In this document: one piece after another, positions 16,981-26,129 of the stretch
Numbering within the stretch: position 1 is the first letter of the stretch
Layout of the letters: each line of letters starts with the position of its first letter
Assembly (NCBI RefSeq): GCF_014193425.1
Contig: NZ_JACHZG010000001.1
Location: forward strand, 2,666,001-2,730,000
Direction: 5' to 3'
Source of the DNA: Microlunatus antarcticus
GTDB taxonomy: Bacteria; Actinomycetota; Actinomycetes; Propionibacteriales; Propionibacteriaceae
DNA length: 64,000 bases
Made by a program: the position numbers and the translations under genes
Notes under the pieces: model-generated
Databases searched by the model: none
What the model saw: only the letters and a program-made list of their open reading frames with translations
What the model was told of the DNA's origin: nothing

Positions 16981-17466
16981 ATGCTCTCGACGGAGTACGG
17001 GGACCGGCGCTGCCGGTCAGGACGCAGCAACCGAAGGGTCCTGATCGCGCTGAGCGTCGTCCCCTTGCTCTTCTCGTGGATCGGCTGCTCAGCGCCTGAC
17101 GCTCCGACACCCGGCCCGTCGTCGCCCTCGCGGCAGCCGACATCTGCTGTCACCCCCGGCGACGCGAGCGCGACGCCCTCGGCCGCCCAGTCGTCCTCGC
17201 CGTCGCCGCAGGCCGTCCAGCCCGTCGATACCGGTCCGCGCCGGCACGCTCGCGGGACTGCGGCCAGGACGGCGAGCGGTTACGACTACGTGGTCGTCAG
17301 CGACGACACCATGTCGGGCATCGCCGAGCGCTTCCGCGTCTGTGTCCGCGACATCGCGCGGGCGAACGACGACAACCTCGACGTCTTCGTCGACGAGAGC
17401 CTGACCATCAAGCGGACGACCGACATCGACGTCGGTTCCGCTGAGTGCAAGGAGTCGAGCGTCTAG
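16981..17466 (+). CDS. LysM-domain lipoprotein
   Basis: This 161-residue protein has a basic N-terminus and a hydrophobic stretch ending FSWIGC, a plausible but non-canonical lipobox with Cys36. A Ser/Pro/Ala-rich linker follows, then one LysM domain (YVVVSDDTMSGIAERF, then IARANDD) that binds peptidoglycan. A GATGAT box 7 nt before the ATG suggests a leaderless mRNA. The C-terminus carries another Cys (SAECKESSV). It is likely envelope-attached. Confidence 0.8.
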   Translation: MLSTEYGDRRCRSGRSNRRVLIALSVVPLLFSWIGCSAPDAPTPGPSSPSRQPTSAVTPGDASATPSAAQSSSPSPQAVQPVDTGPRRHARGTAARTASGYDYVVVSDDTMSGIAERFRVCVRDIARANDDNLDVFVDESLTIKRTTDIDVGSAECKESSV

Positions 17467-17473
17467 CGGCAGC

Positions 17474-17575
17474 CGATCGCCGGGCTCTGCTGAGCCGGCG
17501 ATCGACCAAGACCCTCGGCCTCAGAACTCGGCTGAGCCCGGCGAACCCGGTCGGCCGTCGGCCGACCGGGTTCGT
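17474..17575. terminator. Two tandem terminator hairpins between convergent genes
   Basis: The first hairpin has a 10-bp stem (17474-17483 with 17495-17504). The second has a perfect 14-bp stem with a 3-nt loop (17543-17556 with 17560-17573), extended by a further C-G and a G-T pair. They separate the LysM gene from the UPF0182 gene. There is no U run, as is common in actinobacteria. Confidence 0.7.
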
Positions 17576-17580
17576 CCGGA

Positions 17581-20418
17581 CTACCGGCCGAGGGCCCGCT
17601 GGGCCTTGACGAGGTCGTCCTGCATCTCGTTGATCTTGCTCTGGTACTCACCCAGGTTGCCGGCCGTGAGCGCCTTCTGGGCGTCGGCGTAGGCCGTCGA
17701 CGCGTCGTCGAGCGCGGCGACCGCCGCCGGGTTGTCGGTCTCGCCCGACGGGGTGCCGTCCCCCTCGCCCTCCGGGGTGGTCGCCCCGGCGTTGCCCTTG
17801 AACACCTGGTCCAGCGCGTCCTGCAGCGAGGTGCCGAAGCCGACCGACTGGCCGAAGCGCACCGCCACGAAGCGCAGCACCGGGTAGGAGCCCGACGAGG
17901 CCGGGCGCTGGGCGTAGACCGGCATCGCGTACAGCAGGCCGCCGCCGAGGGGCAGGGTGAGCAGGTTGCCGAACGAGGCCTGCGAGCTGCCCTGCGCTGT
18001 GAAGTTCCGTAGCGCCGCGCTGACCGTCTCGTTGGTCGTGATCGCGTTGAACGACTGCCCGGGACCGTCGATCTGCGTCGTGTCCGACATCTGCAGGATG
18101 CGGATCCGCCCGTAGTCGGGGCTCGCCGCGTCGGCGTTCACGGCCATGTACGCGGCCAGGTTCGACCGCCCGTTGGGCACGTACGCGGTGGTGAGCGAGA
18201 AGACCGCGTTCGGGTCGCCCGGCCACTTCACCGAGAGGTAGAAGGGCTGCTCGACCGCGCTCGTGGACGCCGCGTTGACCGGGTCGCGCGGGATCTCCCA
18301 CAGGCTCGACTGCCGGTACCAGGTGCCGGGGTCGGTCTGGTGGTAGCGGGCCAGGATCTGGCGCTGCACCTTGAAGTAGTCCTGCGGGTAGCGCAGGTGC
18401 GCGAGCAGGTCGGCCGGGATCGCGCTCTTCGGCTGGATGACGCTGCCGAAGACCTTGCGCCAGGTCTGCAGGACCGGGTCGGACTCGTCCCAGGCGTAGA
18501 GCTTGACGGTGCCGTCGTACGCGTCGACGACCGCCTTGACCGAGTTGCGCATGTAGTTGATGTCGTTGCCCGGCTGGGCCACGACCTGCGTGCCGGGCGT
18601 CGTGGTCTGGCTGTCCGAGGTCGCGGCGTTGAGGTTGATGCGCTCGCTGTTGGGATAGCTGTTCGACGTCGTGTAGCCGTCGACGACCCAGACGATCCGG
18701 CCCTGCACGACGGCCGGGTAGGCGTCGCGGTCGACGGTCATCCACGGGGCCGCCTGCTGCACCCGCTGGAGCGGCGTGCGGTCGTAGATGATCTTCGACG
18801 CGCTGTTCACCCGGTCGGACAGCAGGATGTTGATGTCGGCGAACTTCGCGGCGTAGAGCAGCTTGTGCCACAGGCTGCCGATCGAGACGCCGCCCTTGCC
18901 GGTGTAGGTGTAGTTCGGCCCGCCCGGCGTGTCCAGCTCGATCGGCGCGGCGCCCGGCTCGGCACCGACGATGGAGTACTCGTCGGGGCTCTGGCCCTGC
19001 AGCTCGCCGAAGTAGACGCGCGGCTCGTGCTCGGCGATCTGGCCGGTCGGCGGGATCCCCTCGGTGATCCACTGCGGCTCGCCGTTGGCCTGCGCCCGGT
19101 TGCCGTACGCGGAGACGAGGCCGAGCCCGTGGGTGTAGACGGTCTTGAGGTTGTTCCAGTTCTGGCCCTCGACGCCGTCGAGGTTCATCTCGCGCACGGC
19201 GACGACGGCGTCGGTCTCCTGGCCGTCGATCGTGTAGCGGTCGACGTCGAGATTCTTCGGGAACTGGTAGTAGCCGCGGACCTGCTGCAGCTGCTCGTAC
19301 GCCGGCGAGACGACGCTCGGGTCGATCAGGCGGATGCCGGGCAGCGCCTCGGCGTCGGACCTCAGCTGGCCGGCGGTCGCCGTCGTGGTCGCGGAGTAGT
19401 CCGTGACCTCGGTGTTCGCGACGCCGTACGCCGCCCGCGTCGCGTCGATGTTCTGCTGGATGTACGTGCGCTCGCGCAGCTCCTCGCTGGGTCGCACGGA
19501 GAAGTACTGGACCGCGCCGGGGTAGACGTAGCCGAGCACGATCGCGGACAGGATCAGCAGGACCAGGCCCGCCGTGGGGACGACCCAGCGCTGCAGCAGC
19601 GCGTTGCCCAGGAACAGCAGCGCCACGATGCCGGCGGCGATCGCGAGGATCAGCTTGGCGTTCGCGGTCGCGTGGTCGGAGGTGTACGAGATGCCGGTGA
19701 ACAGCTGGGAGGTCTTGGTGATCTCCAGCCCGTACTGGTCGAACCAGTAGCTGGCGCCGCGGACCAGCAGGGTCAGCCCGACGAGGATCGAGAGGTGCGC
19801 CTGCGCGGGGGTCGTGCCACCGCGGCGCGGGCCGCTGAAGCGCACCGCACCCATCACGTAGTGCATGACCGCCGCGGCGATGACGCTCACGGTCAGCGCG
19901 GCGAAGCCGAACGACAGGACGAATCGCCACCACGGGTAGGAGAAGACGAAGAACGAGACGTCCATGCCGTACTGCGGATCGGTGACGCCGAACGCGGTCC
20001 GCTTGCTCCAGGCGAGGAAGGTCAGCGTCTGCCCGCTCGCCGCGGCGCCGGCGAACAGCCCGACGACGACACCGATGCCGATCATGACCCAGATGAAGCG
20101 GGTCTCCACGATCTCGCGGTAGCGCTCGAGCAGCGGGCTCGTCGGGCCCTGCGGGCGGAACCGCGGGCGGAGCCGGTAGGCGATGGCCGCGTTGGCGGCG
20201 ACGAGGCCGGCCATGACGAGGCCGAAGACCAGGAACAGCCCGACCCGGGTGAGCAGCACCGTGCTGAAGACGGAGCCGAAGTCGAACGAGCGGTACCAGA
20301 GCCGCGCCGTCCAGACGTTCGTGAAGAGGGCGAAGGCCACCACGAGGACCGCGACGACGACCAACGTGGGCAGGATCGCGCTTCGTCGTCGGCCGCCCTG
20401 GACCCGCACGCTACTCAA
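17581..20418 (-). CDS. UPF0182 family large membrane protein
   Basis: This 945-residue protein has about seven N-terminal membrane segments (residues about 15-320), a long extracytoplasmic region, and an acidic Gly/Glu-rich linker before a short C-terminal helix (DDASTAYADAQKALTAGN). It is the orthologue type of mycobacterial Rv3193c; its function is unknown. The TTG at 20418 is preferred because GAGGAG (plus 20427-20432) is 8 nt away. The GTG at 20409 is the alternative. It is last in a moaE-protease-PPA1309-UPF0182 operon. Confidence 0.9.
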   Translation of the reverse strand: MSSVRVQGGRRRSAILPTLVVVAVLVVAFALFTNVWTARLWYRSFDFGSVFSTVLLTRVGLFLVFGLVMAGLVAANAAIAYRLRPRFRPQGPTSPLLERYREIVETRFIWVMIGIGVVVGLFAGAAASGQTLTFLAWSKRTAFGVTDPQYGMDVSFFVFSYPWWRFVLSFGFAALTVSVIAAAVMHYVMGAVRFSGPRRGGTTPAQAHLSILVGLTLLVRGASYWFDQYGLEITKTSQLFTGISYTSDHATANAKLILAIAAGIVALLFLGNALLQRWVVPTAGLVLLILSAIVLGYVYPGAVQYFSVRPSEELRERTYIQQNIDATRAAYGVANTEVTDYSATTTATAGQLRSDAEALPGIRLIDPSVVSPAYEQLQQVRGYYQFPKNLDVDRYTIDGQETDAVVAVREMNLDGVEGQNWNNLKTVYTHGLGLVSAYGNRAQANGEPQWITEGIPPTGQIAEHEPRVYFGELQGQSPDEYSIVGAEPGAAPIELDTPGGPNYTYTGKGGVSIGSLWHKLLYAAKFADINILLSDRVNSASKIIYDRTPLQRVQQAAPWMTVDRDAYPAVVQGRIVWVVDGYTTSNSYPNSERINLNAATSDSQTTTPGTQVVAQPGNDINYMRNSVKAVVDAYDGTVKLYAWDESDPVLQTWRKVFGSVIQPKSAIPADLLAHLRYPQDYFKVQRQILARYHQTDPGTWYRQSSLWEIPRDPVNAASTSAVEQPFYLSVKWPGDPNAVFSLTTAYVPNGRSNLAAYMAVNADAASPDYGRIRILQMSDTTQIDGPGQSFNAITTNETVSAALRNFTAQGSSQASFGNLLTLPLGGGLLYAMPVYAQRPASSGSYPVLRFVAVRFGQSVGFGTSLQDALDQVFKGNAGATTPEGEGDGTPSGETDNPAAVAALDDASTAYADAQKALTAGNLGEYQSKINEMQDDLVKAQRALGR

Positions 20419-20500
20419 CCGTTCTTCTCCTCGTCACCGCCGTACCCGGACCGTCCACCGCCGGTCCTGGGCTCGCTGAGGAGCGCACGACCCGTACGGG

Positions 20501-21073
20501 TCAGCCAAGGGTATGCGCCAAGGCTGTGGCCAGCCCCGGCACGAGGTCGGTGCCCGCCAGGAGCTCCTCCGGCTGCGTCCGCAGGCGGGCGACGCCGTGC
20601 TGCGCGCCGCTGCGGTCCACCGCGACGACGACCCGGATCTCCTGGGCCGCCGGGTGGGCGGCCACCAGGGCGGCCGCCTCGGCCGGGTCGTCGGGGAGGT
20701 CGACCTCGACCGACGACGGCAGGAACGTGCGGACGGTGGCCACGGCGGAGCCGAAGACCTCGTCGGGCCACTCGATGCCGGCGAGGTCGCCGAGCAGGTC
20801 GTCCGTGGGCACGAACGTGTCCTGCTCGATCGCGGTCAGCGCCCCGGGCGCACCACCGTCGGCCGAGGTGCGCAGCTTCAGCGCCTCCGCCAGACCCGGC
20901 TCGGCGGCCACGAGCGCATCGGTCTCGACGAGCGCGAACAGCCGTGCCGGCGCGTCCCAGCCCGCCTCGCCCACGTGGTGCTCGAGCTCGACGAGGGCGG
21001 CCAGCAGCGCCTCGCGGCGGTCCTGCTCCCCCACGACCGCGGACGGTCCGGAGGGGGTCGTCGGTGTGGTCAC
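20501..21073 (-). CDS. PPA1309 family protein
   Basis: This 190-residue soluble acidic protein of a family seen in actinobacteria is named after a Cutibacterium acnes gene. Recognisable segments are FALVETDALVAAEP, FVPTDDLLGDLAGIEWPDEV and a C-terminal LLAGTDLVPGLATALAHTL. Its function is unknown. It is encoded 10 bp after the PDZ/Lon protease and before UPF0182, with AGGAG ahead of the GTG. Constant pairing with the protease suggests a joint envelope role. Confidence 0.8.
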   Translation of the reverse strand: MTTPTTPSGPSAVVGEQDRREALLAALVELEHHVGEAGWDAPARLFALVETDALVAAEPGLAEALKLRTSADGGAPGALTAIEQDTFVPTDDLLGDLAGIEWPDEVFGSAVATVRTFLPSSVEVDLPDDPAEAAALVAAHPAAQEIRVVVAVDRSGAQHGVARLRTQPEELLAGTDLVPGLATALAHTLG

Positions 21074-21083
21074 GAGGCGGCTC

Positions 21084-22139
21084 CTAGCACGTGGGCAGCT
21101 GCTGGCTGGGCGCGCCCGAGCCGAGCGCGCGGACCGACTCGATGGCGTCGGTCAGGGTCGCGACCCGGACGAGCCGCATCGAGGTCCGGACGCCGGCGAG
21201 GTCGGCGCAGTTGGGCGCGGGCACCAGGAACGTGGTCGCCCCGGCCTGCTCGGCTCCAGCGATCTTCTCCTGGATGCCGCCGATGCCGCCGACCGTCCCG
21301 CTGGGGTCGATCGTGCCGGTCCCGGCGACGTGCTGGCCGGCGAGGAGCTCGCCCGGGGTCAGCTTGTCGTAGATGGCCAGCGCGAAGACCAGCCCGGCGC
21401 TGGGCCCGCCGATCCGCTGGCCGAGGTCGTAGGAGATGCGCGGGCCGTAGGAGTAGCCGGTCCCGATCGTGATGCCGATCTGGACCCCGCCGCCGGCGGC
21501 CTGCGCCTTCGGCTCGACGCTGACCTCGGTCCGCACCTTGTCGCGCAGCACCACGAACTCGAGCGGGACGTCCGCCTCGGCCCGCCGCACGGCCGCCTGG
21601 ACGGACTCCAGGGTCGAGGTGGTGGTCCCGCCGACGGAGACGACGAGGTCGCCGGGCCGGAGCCGGTTCTGGGCGGGGCTGCCGATCGTCACCGACGTGA
21701 CCGCGGGCAGCAGGTCCACACGTTCGCCGTCGGCCCGCAGGGCCGCGACCACCGCGTCGTCCTGCGCGTCCACCATCATCTCGGCGTCGTCGCTTTCGAC
21801 GTCCTCCACCGACTTGCCGGGCGGGTAGATCGCCTCCCGCGGCAGCGCGTCGTGGTGGGGCCGCCAGTAGGCGACGAGCGCCTGCGGCAGGCTCAGCCGG
21901 GAGTCCGCCGTGGTCGTCGAGACCACGGTCAGGTCGAGCTGGCCCGACGTCGGGTAGGTCGGCGTGCCCGAGATCGTGATGATCGGCTCGGAGCCCGCCG
22001 CCAGCACGTCGCGGGCCTGGCCCGGCGACCACGTCACGTACGGCACGGGCACCACGGCGACCAGGACCGCGAGCACCACGAAGACACCCGCGGACACGAA
22101 GGCCGTCACGGTCTGGCGGGTGATCGAGCTGGAGCTCAT
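21084..22139 (-). CDS. PDZ and Lon-S16 domain membrane protease
   Basis: This 351-residue protein has an N-terminal membrane anchor (residues about 12-32) and a PDZ domain (NRLRPGDLVVSVGG). The C-terminal Lon-type S16 peptidase has its catalytic Ser in GPSAGLVFAL and Lys in IQEKIAGAEQ. It acts outside the membrane as a single-pass serine protease, equivalent to mycobacterial Rv3194c. The ATG at 22139 overlaps the moaE stop by 4 bp. The two C-terminal Cys (PNCADL, PTC) may form a disulfide. Confidence 0.9.
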   Translation of the reverse strand: MSSSSITRQTVTAFVSAGVFVVLAVLVAVVPVPYVTWSPGQARDVLAAGSEPIITISGTPTYPTSGQLDLTVVSTTTADSRLSLPQALVAYWRPHHDALPREAIYPPGKSVEDVESDDAEMMVDAQDDAVVAALRADGERVDLLPAVTSVTIGSPAQNRLRPGDLVVSVGGTTTSTLESVQAAVRRAEADVPLEFVVLRDKVRTEVSVEPKAQAAGGGVQIGITIGTGYSYGPRISYDLGQRIGGPSAGLVFALAIYDKLTPGELLAGQHVAGTGTIDPSGTVGGIGGIQEKIAGAEQAGATTFLVPAPNCADLAGVRTSMRLVRVATLTDAIESVRALGSGAPSQQLPTC

Positions 22140-22585
22140 GCGCCGGGCTCGTCGCCCAGGCCGACCCACTCCGACGTGCCGTCGACGAGGGCCTGCTCCT
22201 TCCAGATCGGCACCTGCTCCTTGAGCGTGTCGATCAGGTGGCGGCACGCCTCCAGGGCCGCCTGCCGGTGGGCCGCGCCGACCGCCACGACCACGGCGAG
22301 GTCGCCGACCTCGAGGTGGCCCGTGCGGTGCGCGACCGCGATCGCCGTGACGTCGTACGCCGCCGCCGTCTGCTCCGCACAGGTCCGGAGCGCGGCCGTG
22401 GCGGTCGGGTGCGCGGTGTAGTCGAGGCTCGTGACCGCGTCGCCGTGGTCGTGGTCGCGGACGACGCCGACGAAGAGGGCGATGCCGCCGACGCTCGGGT
22501 CGCGGACCTGGGCCAGCATCGCGTCGACGCTGAGGGGATCGCTGCTGGTGCTGGCCTCACGCACCACCTCGTGCGGACCGGCCAT
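22136..22585 (-). CDS. moaE: Molybdopterin synthase catalytic subunit
   Basis: This 149-residue MoaE transfers sulfur from MoaD to precursor Z (cPMP) to form molybdopterin. Family motifs are present: GGIALFVGVVRDHDHGD, the His-Arg pair VAHRTGHLEVGD, and the Lys motif LKEQVPIWKEQ near the C-terminus. No other moa gene is in the window, so it is separated from its pathway and placed at the head of a protease operon. TAAGGT on the minus strand (22598-22593) suggests a near-leaderless start. Confidence 0.92.
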   Translation of the reverse strand: MAGPHEVVREASTSSDPLSVDAMLAQVRDPSVGGIALFVGVVRDHDHGDAVTSLDYTAHPTATAALRTCAEQTAAAYDVTAIAVAHRTGHLEVGDLAVVVAVGAAHRQAALEACRHLIDTLKEQVPIWKEQALVDGTSEWVGLGDEPGA

Positions 22586-22692
22586 GCCTGCGACCTTAGC
22601 CGAGAGCCCAGGGCCCGCGCGTACCGTGGAGGGTCACGGCAGCGCAGCCGCCGGCAGGGCCCGAACCACACCAGGCGACACCAGGAGACCCC

Positions 22693-24288
22693 ATGACGCA
22701 GGACCGGGACGAGCGTCCGGACGACGAGCAGGGCGAGCCCCCGGCGACCCAGCCGGGTGCGGGCGCCGGCGGTTCCGGGTCGGGCTCCGGCTCGGGCGCG
22801 GGTTCGGGCGGCTACCGCCTCGGCGGGTCGGGCTCCGGCTCGCCCGGGAGCGGGTCGGGCGGTGGCGCGGGCTTCGGCGGCGGGGCCGGCTTCGGCGGGC
22901 TCGGCGGCGGCGCGGCCCCCTCCGGCGGCGGTGACCCCACCAACCCGCTCGAGGCCCTCTTCGCCTCGCTGGCCAGCGGCGACACCAACGCTCTCGCCGC
23001 CCAGCTGCAGAGCGCCTTCTCCATGCTCGGGGGCGCGGGCGGCGGCATGTTCGGCGCCGGCTCGGACTCGGCCTCCGGGGTCAACTGGGAGGTCACCAAG
23101 GACACGGCGCGCAAGAGCGCGGCCGCGCTCGGCCCCGACCCGACCCCCTCTCAGGCCCAGGTCCGGGCGATCGCCGACGCGGTGGCCATCGCCGAGGTCT
23201 GGCTCGACGCGGCGACGGACTTCCCGCGCGTCGAGGGGCAGCCGGCGGCCTGGAGCCGCGCCGAGTGGATCGAGCGGACGATGCCGACGTGGCGCCGCCT
23301 GGTCGAGCCGGTCGCGAGCCACATCGCCGACGCCATGGCGGGCGCGCTCACCACGGAGGGCGGCGACGAGGCCGGCATCCCGGGGATGGCCGGCATGGCC
23401 GAGATGCTCCGGCCGATGCTGCGCAGCTCCGGCGCCAGCATGTTCGGCCTCCAGCTGGGCCAGGGCCTGGGACAGCTGTCCGGCGAGGTCGTCAGCACGA
23501 CCGACATCGGCCTGCCGCTGACCGACGTCCCCCAGGTCGCGCTGCTCCCCACGAACGTCGCCGCCTTCGGCGAGGGCCTCGAGCAGTCGGCCACGGACGT
23601 CACCCTCTACCTCACCCTGCGGGAGTGCGCCCGGCAGCGCCTCTTCGCCTCGGCCTCGTGGCTGCGCTCCCAGCTGCTCGTGCTGGTGGAGCAGTACGCC
23701 GCCGGCATCACCATCGACACCTCCGCCCTCGAGGAGGCCGTGTCCGGCATGGACCCCTCCAACATGGAGGAGATCGGCGCCAAGCTCGAGGGCGGCCTGT
23801 TCGAGCCGCAGAAGACCCCCGAGCAGCTGGCCACGCTCCAGCGCCTCGAGACGATGCTGGCGCTGGTCGAGGGCTGGGTCGACGACGTCGTGACCGAGGC
23901 CACCGCGCGCTGGATGCCGGCCGCGGTCCCGCTGGCGGAGACCGTACGACGCCGTCGGGCGACCGGCGGTCCGGCGGAGGCCACCTTCGCGACGCTGGTG
24001 GGGCTCGAGCTGCGCCCGCGGCGGCTGCGTGACGCGGCCAACCTCTGGGCGGCCGTCCGTGACGCCCGCGGGGCGGAGGGACGCGACGCGGTCTGGAGCC
24101 ACCCCGACCTCGTGCCCACGTCCGCGGACCTGGACGACCCGCTCGGCTTCGCCCGCACCGACGACGCGGCGACCGAGAGCGCGGACGACGACTTCGACGC
24201 CGCCCTGGCCGAGCTGCTCGACGAGGCCGACAAGCCCGACGACGAGAAGCCCGACGACGGTCAGGACGCCGCGGGCACCTCGCGGTAG
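22693..24288 (+). CDS. Zincin_2/DUF2342 family protein (putative zinc metalloprotease)
   Basis: This 531-residue protein corresponds to mycobacterial Rv3195. It has a Gly/Ser-rich repetitive N-terminus (residues about 18-80), then the DUF2342 core with QLGQGLGQLSGEVVS, DIGLPL and the would-be metal motif RECARQRLFASASWLR. Relatives usually read E-A-A-H-x-R-L-F there, so the His appears replaced by Arg. The C-terminal tail is acidic and Lys-rich. AGGAG precedes the ATG. Its 3' end overlaps the convergent LysR gene by 28 bp. Confidence 0.85.
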   Translation: MTQDRDERPDDEQGEPPATQPGAGAGGSGSGSGSGAGSGGYRLGGSGSGSPGSGSGGGAGFGGGAGFGGLGGGAAPSGGGDPTNPLEALFASLASGDTNALAAQLQSAFSMLGGAGGGMFGAGSDSASGVNWEVTKDTARKSAAALGPDPTPSQAQVRAIADAVAIAEVWLDAATDFPRVEGQPAAWSRAEWIERTMPTWRRLVEPVASHIADAMAGALTTEGGDEAGIPGMAGMAEMLRPMLRSSGASMFGLQLGQGLGQLSGEVVSTTDIGLPLTDVPQVALLPTNVAAFGEGLEQSATDVTLYLTLRECARQRLFASASWLRSQLLVLVEQYAAGITIDTSALEEAVSGMDPSNMEEIGAKLEGGLFEPQKTPEQLATLQRLETMLALVEGWVDDVVTEATARWMPAAVPLAETVRRRRATGGPAEATFATLVGLELRPRRLRDAANLWAAVRDARGAEGRDAVWSHPDLVPTSADLDDPLGFARTDDAATESADDDFDAALAELLDEADKPDDEKPDDGQDAAGTSR

Positions 24289-25136
24289 CCGTACGCGTCG
24301 CGGACGGTCGCCACGACGACCGCGACGTCGGCCGGCGGGTCCTCGCGCCACCAGGCCAGGGAGACCGGCACGGGCGGTGCGTCGCGGACGCGCCGGTAGA
24401 CCACGCCCGGGTGCCGGTGCTGGTGCGTCGTCGCGGCCGAGGTCATGCCGACCGCCTGGCCGGCGACCACCGACGTGAGCAGGTCCTCGACCCCGTGCAC
24501 CTCGCGGTAGGTGCGGGGACCGCCCTCCGCCGGCCAGAGGTGCTCGCCGGTCGTGCCCGTCCGTGGGTCCACCGCCAGCGTCCGGCCGGCGAAGTCGGCC
24601 AGCGCCACGGCCCGGCGTCGGGCGAGCGGGTCGGTCCGCGGCAGGACGGCGTAGCGGTCCTCGCTCCCCACCGGCTCGACCGCGAAGCGGGCATCGGTCA
24701 GCGGTCGCCGCAGCACGGCCACGTCGACCAGGCCCTCCGCCAGCCCGGCCGTGGGGCTGTTGGTGCCCAGGAACACGAGCTCGCGACCGGGGTGGGCCTC
24801 CGCCCAGCGCCGCTGCACCGGGGCCGTGTGCTCCCCCAGCGCGGACCACGCGTAGCCGACCCGGACCTCGCCCTCCGCCCGCCCGGCGACCCGCTCGAGC
24901 GCGGCGACCGCGCCGAGCGCCTGGCGGGCGTGCTCGAGCACCCGGAGCCCGGCGGCGGTGGTGGTCACCTGACGGCTGGTCCGACGGAGCACCCGGGTGC
25001 CGAGCGCGGACTCGAGGGCGGCCACCGCGCGCGACACCGACGCCTGCGAGGTGCCGAGCGCGATCGCCGCGTCGGTGAAGGACCCCTCCTCGACCACGGC
25101 GACCAGGGCTCGCAGCTGCCGCAGGTCGATGGCCAT
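24261..25136 (-). CDS. LysR family transcriptional regulator
   Basis: This 291-residue protein starts with a LysR winged helix (LRQLRALVAVVEEGSFTDAA, then TSQASVSRAVAALE), followed by a periplasmic-binding-fold effector domain. The ATG at 25136 lies 7 nt after a TACGCT -10 box, giving a leaderless mRNA. It is divergent from an EamA exporter and probably controls it. This pairing is common for metabolite exporters. Confidence 0.9.
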   Translation of the reverse strand: MAIDLRQLRALVAVVEEGSFTDAAIALGTSQASVSRAVAALESALGTRVLRRTSRQVTTTAAGLRVLEHARQALGAVAALERVAGRAEGEVRVGYAWSALGEHTAPVQRRWAEAHPGRELVFLGTNSPTAGLAEGLVDVAVLRRPLTDARFAVEPVGSEDRYAVLPRTDPLARRRAVALADFAGRTLAVDPRTGTTGEHLWPAEGGPRTYREVHGVEDLLTSVVAGQAVGMTSAATTHQHRHPGVVYRRVRDAPPVPVSLAWWREDPPADVAVVVATVRDAYGYREVPAAS

Positions 25137-25142
25137 GCGCAA

Positions 25143-25198
25143 AGCGTATAGATCGCCGACGCGCCGTATTTCGTGCCCGTGGCACGCGGTCCGAGACT
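25143..25198. promoter_or_regulatory. LysR/EamA divergent leaderless promoters
   Basis: The minus-strand -10 TACGCT (25148-25143) serves lysR. The plus-strand -10 GAGACT (25193-25198) lies 7 nt before the EamA GTG. A partial dyad (TATA...TAT, about 25147-25169) could be the LysR recognition site. Confidence 0.45.
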
Positions 25199-25204
25199 GC
25201 GTCG

Positions 25205-26113
25205 GTGACCTCGCTCGAGCCGGAGCTGATCGTCCCCGCGGCACCGGGCGGGGAACGTTCCGGGCTGCTCCGCGGCACGCTGACCATGACCGGCAGCGCT
25301 GCCTCCGCGCAGGTCGGTGCGGCTGTCGGTACCTTCGCGTACGCGGCCGTCGGGGTGCCCGGGGTGGTCGCCGTCCGCCAGCTCGTGGCGGCCGCCGTCC
25401 TGCTCCCGATCGCCCGGCCGCCCTTCCGCCGCTTCACCTGGGCGCAGTGGTGGCCCACCCTGCTGCTGGCCCTGGTCTTCGCGACCATGAACCTCAGCCT
25501 CTACTCGGCCTTCAGCCGGATCGACCTCGGCCTCGCCGCGACGCTCGAGTTCCTCGGGCCGCTCGCGGTCGCGCTGGTCGGCTCCCGGACCGTGACCGAC
25601 CTGGTCTGCGCGGTGGTCGCCGGCGTCGGGGTGTACGTCCTCGTGCTGCCCGGGCCCGCGACGGACTGGCTCGGCGTGGGCCTCGCGCTGCTGGCGGCGG
25701 CCTGCTGGGCGGCGTACATCGTGCTCAACCGGCTGGTCGGGCGCCGCCTGCCCGGCCTGCAGGCCACGGCCGCGGCGACCACGCTGTCGGCGCTGGGCTA
25801 CCTGCCCGTGGTGGTGCTCCTCGTCCTGCACGGCCGCCTCGTCGGGCTGCCGCTGCTCTACTGCGTCGCCGTCGGCCTGCTCTGCTCCGCCATCCCGTAC
25901 GCGGCCGACCTCGTCTCGCTGCGCCGGATCTCGACGCGCTTCTTCGGGGTGTTCATGAGCGTCAACCCGGCGCTCGCCGCCGTCGTCGGCCTGGTGGTGC
26001 TGGGTCAGGTGCTCGAGGTCCACGCGTGGACGGGCATCGGCCTGGTGGTGCTGGCCAACGTCGTGGCCGTGGTCGTCGCCGGGACCCGGACGCGTCGTCC
26101 GCGGCCGGCCTGA
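25205..26113 (+). CDS. EamA/DMT family transporter
   Basis: This 302-residue protein has about ten membrane segments in two EamA repeats, typical of the RhtA/PecM-type drug/metabolite transporter superfamily. These export amino acids or small metabolites. Motifs include SAFSRIDLGLAATLEFLGPL and, in the second repeat, FFGVFMSVNPALAAVVGL. The divergent LysR gene is the likely regulator. The exported substrate is unknown. Confidence 0.87.
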   Translation: MTSLEPELIVPAAPGGERSGLLRGTLTMTGSAASAQVGAAVGTFAYAAVGVPGVVAVRQLVAAAVLLPIARPPFRRFTWAQWWPTLLLALVFATMNLSLYSAFSRIDLGLAATLEFLGPLAVALVGSRTVTDLVCAVVAGVGVYVLVLPGPATDWLGVGLALLAAACWAAYIVLNRLVGRRLPGLQATAAATTLSALGYLPVVVLLVLHGRLVGLPLLYCVAVGLLCSAIPYAADLVSLRRISTRFFGVFMSVNPALAAVVGLVVLGQVLEVHAWTGIGLVVLANVVAVVVAGTRTRRPRPA

Positions 26114-26129
26114 CCGAGAGGTCCGGACC

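Noticed and set aside
16848-17153. Short minus-strand frames before and over the LysM gene
   Set aside because: They overlap the LysM gene antisense, lack a ribosome-binding site and show no conserved pattern that I can support.
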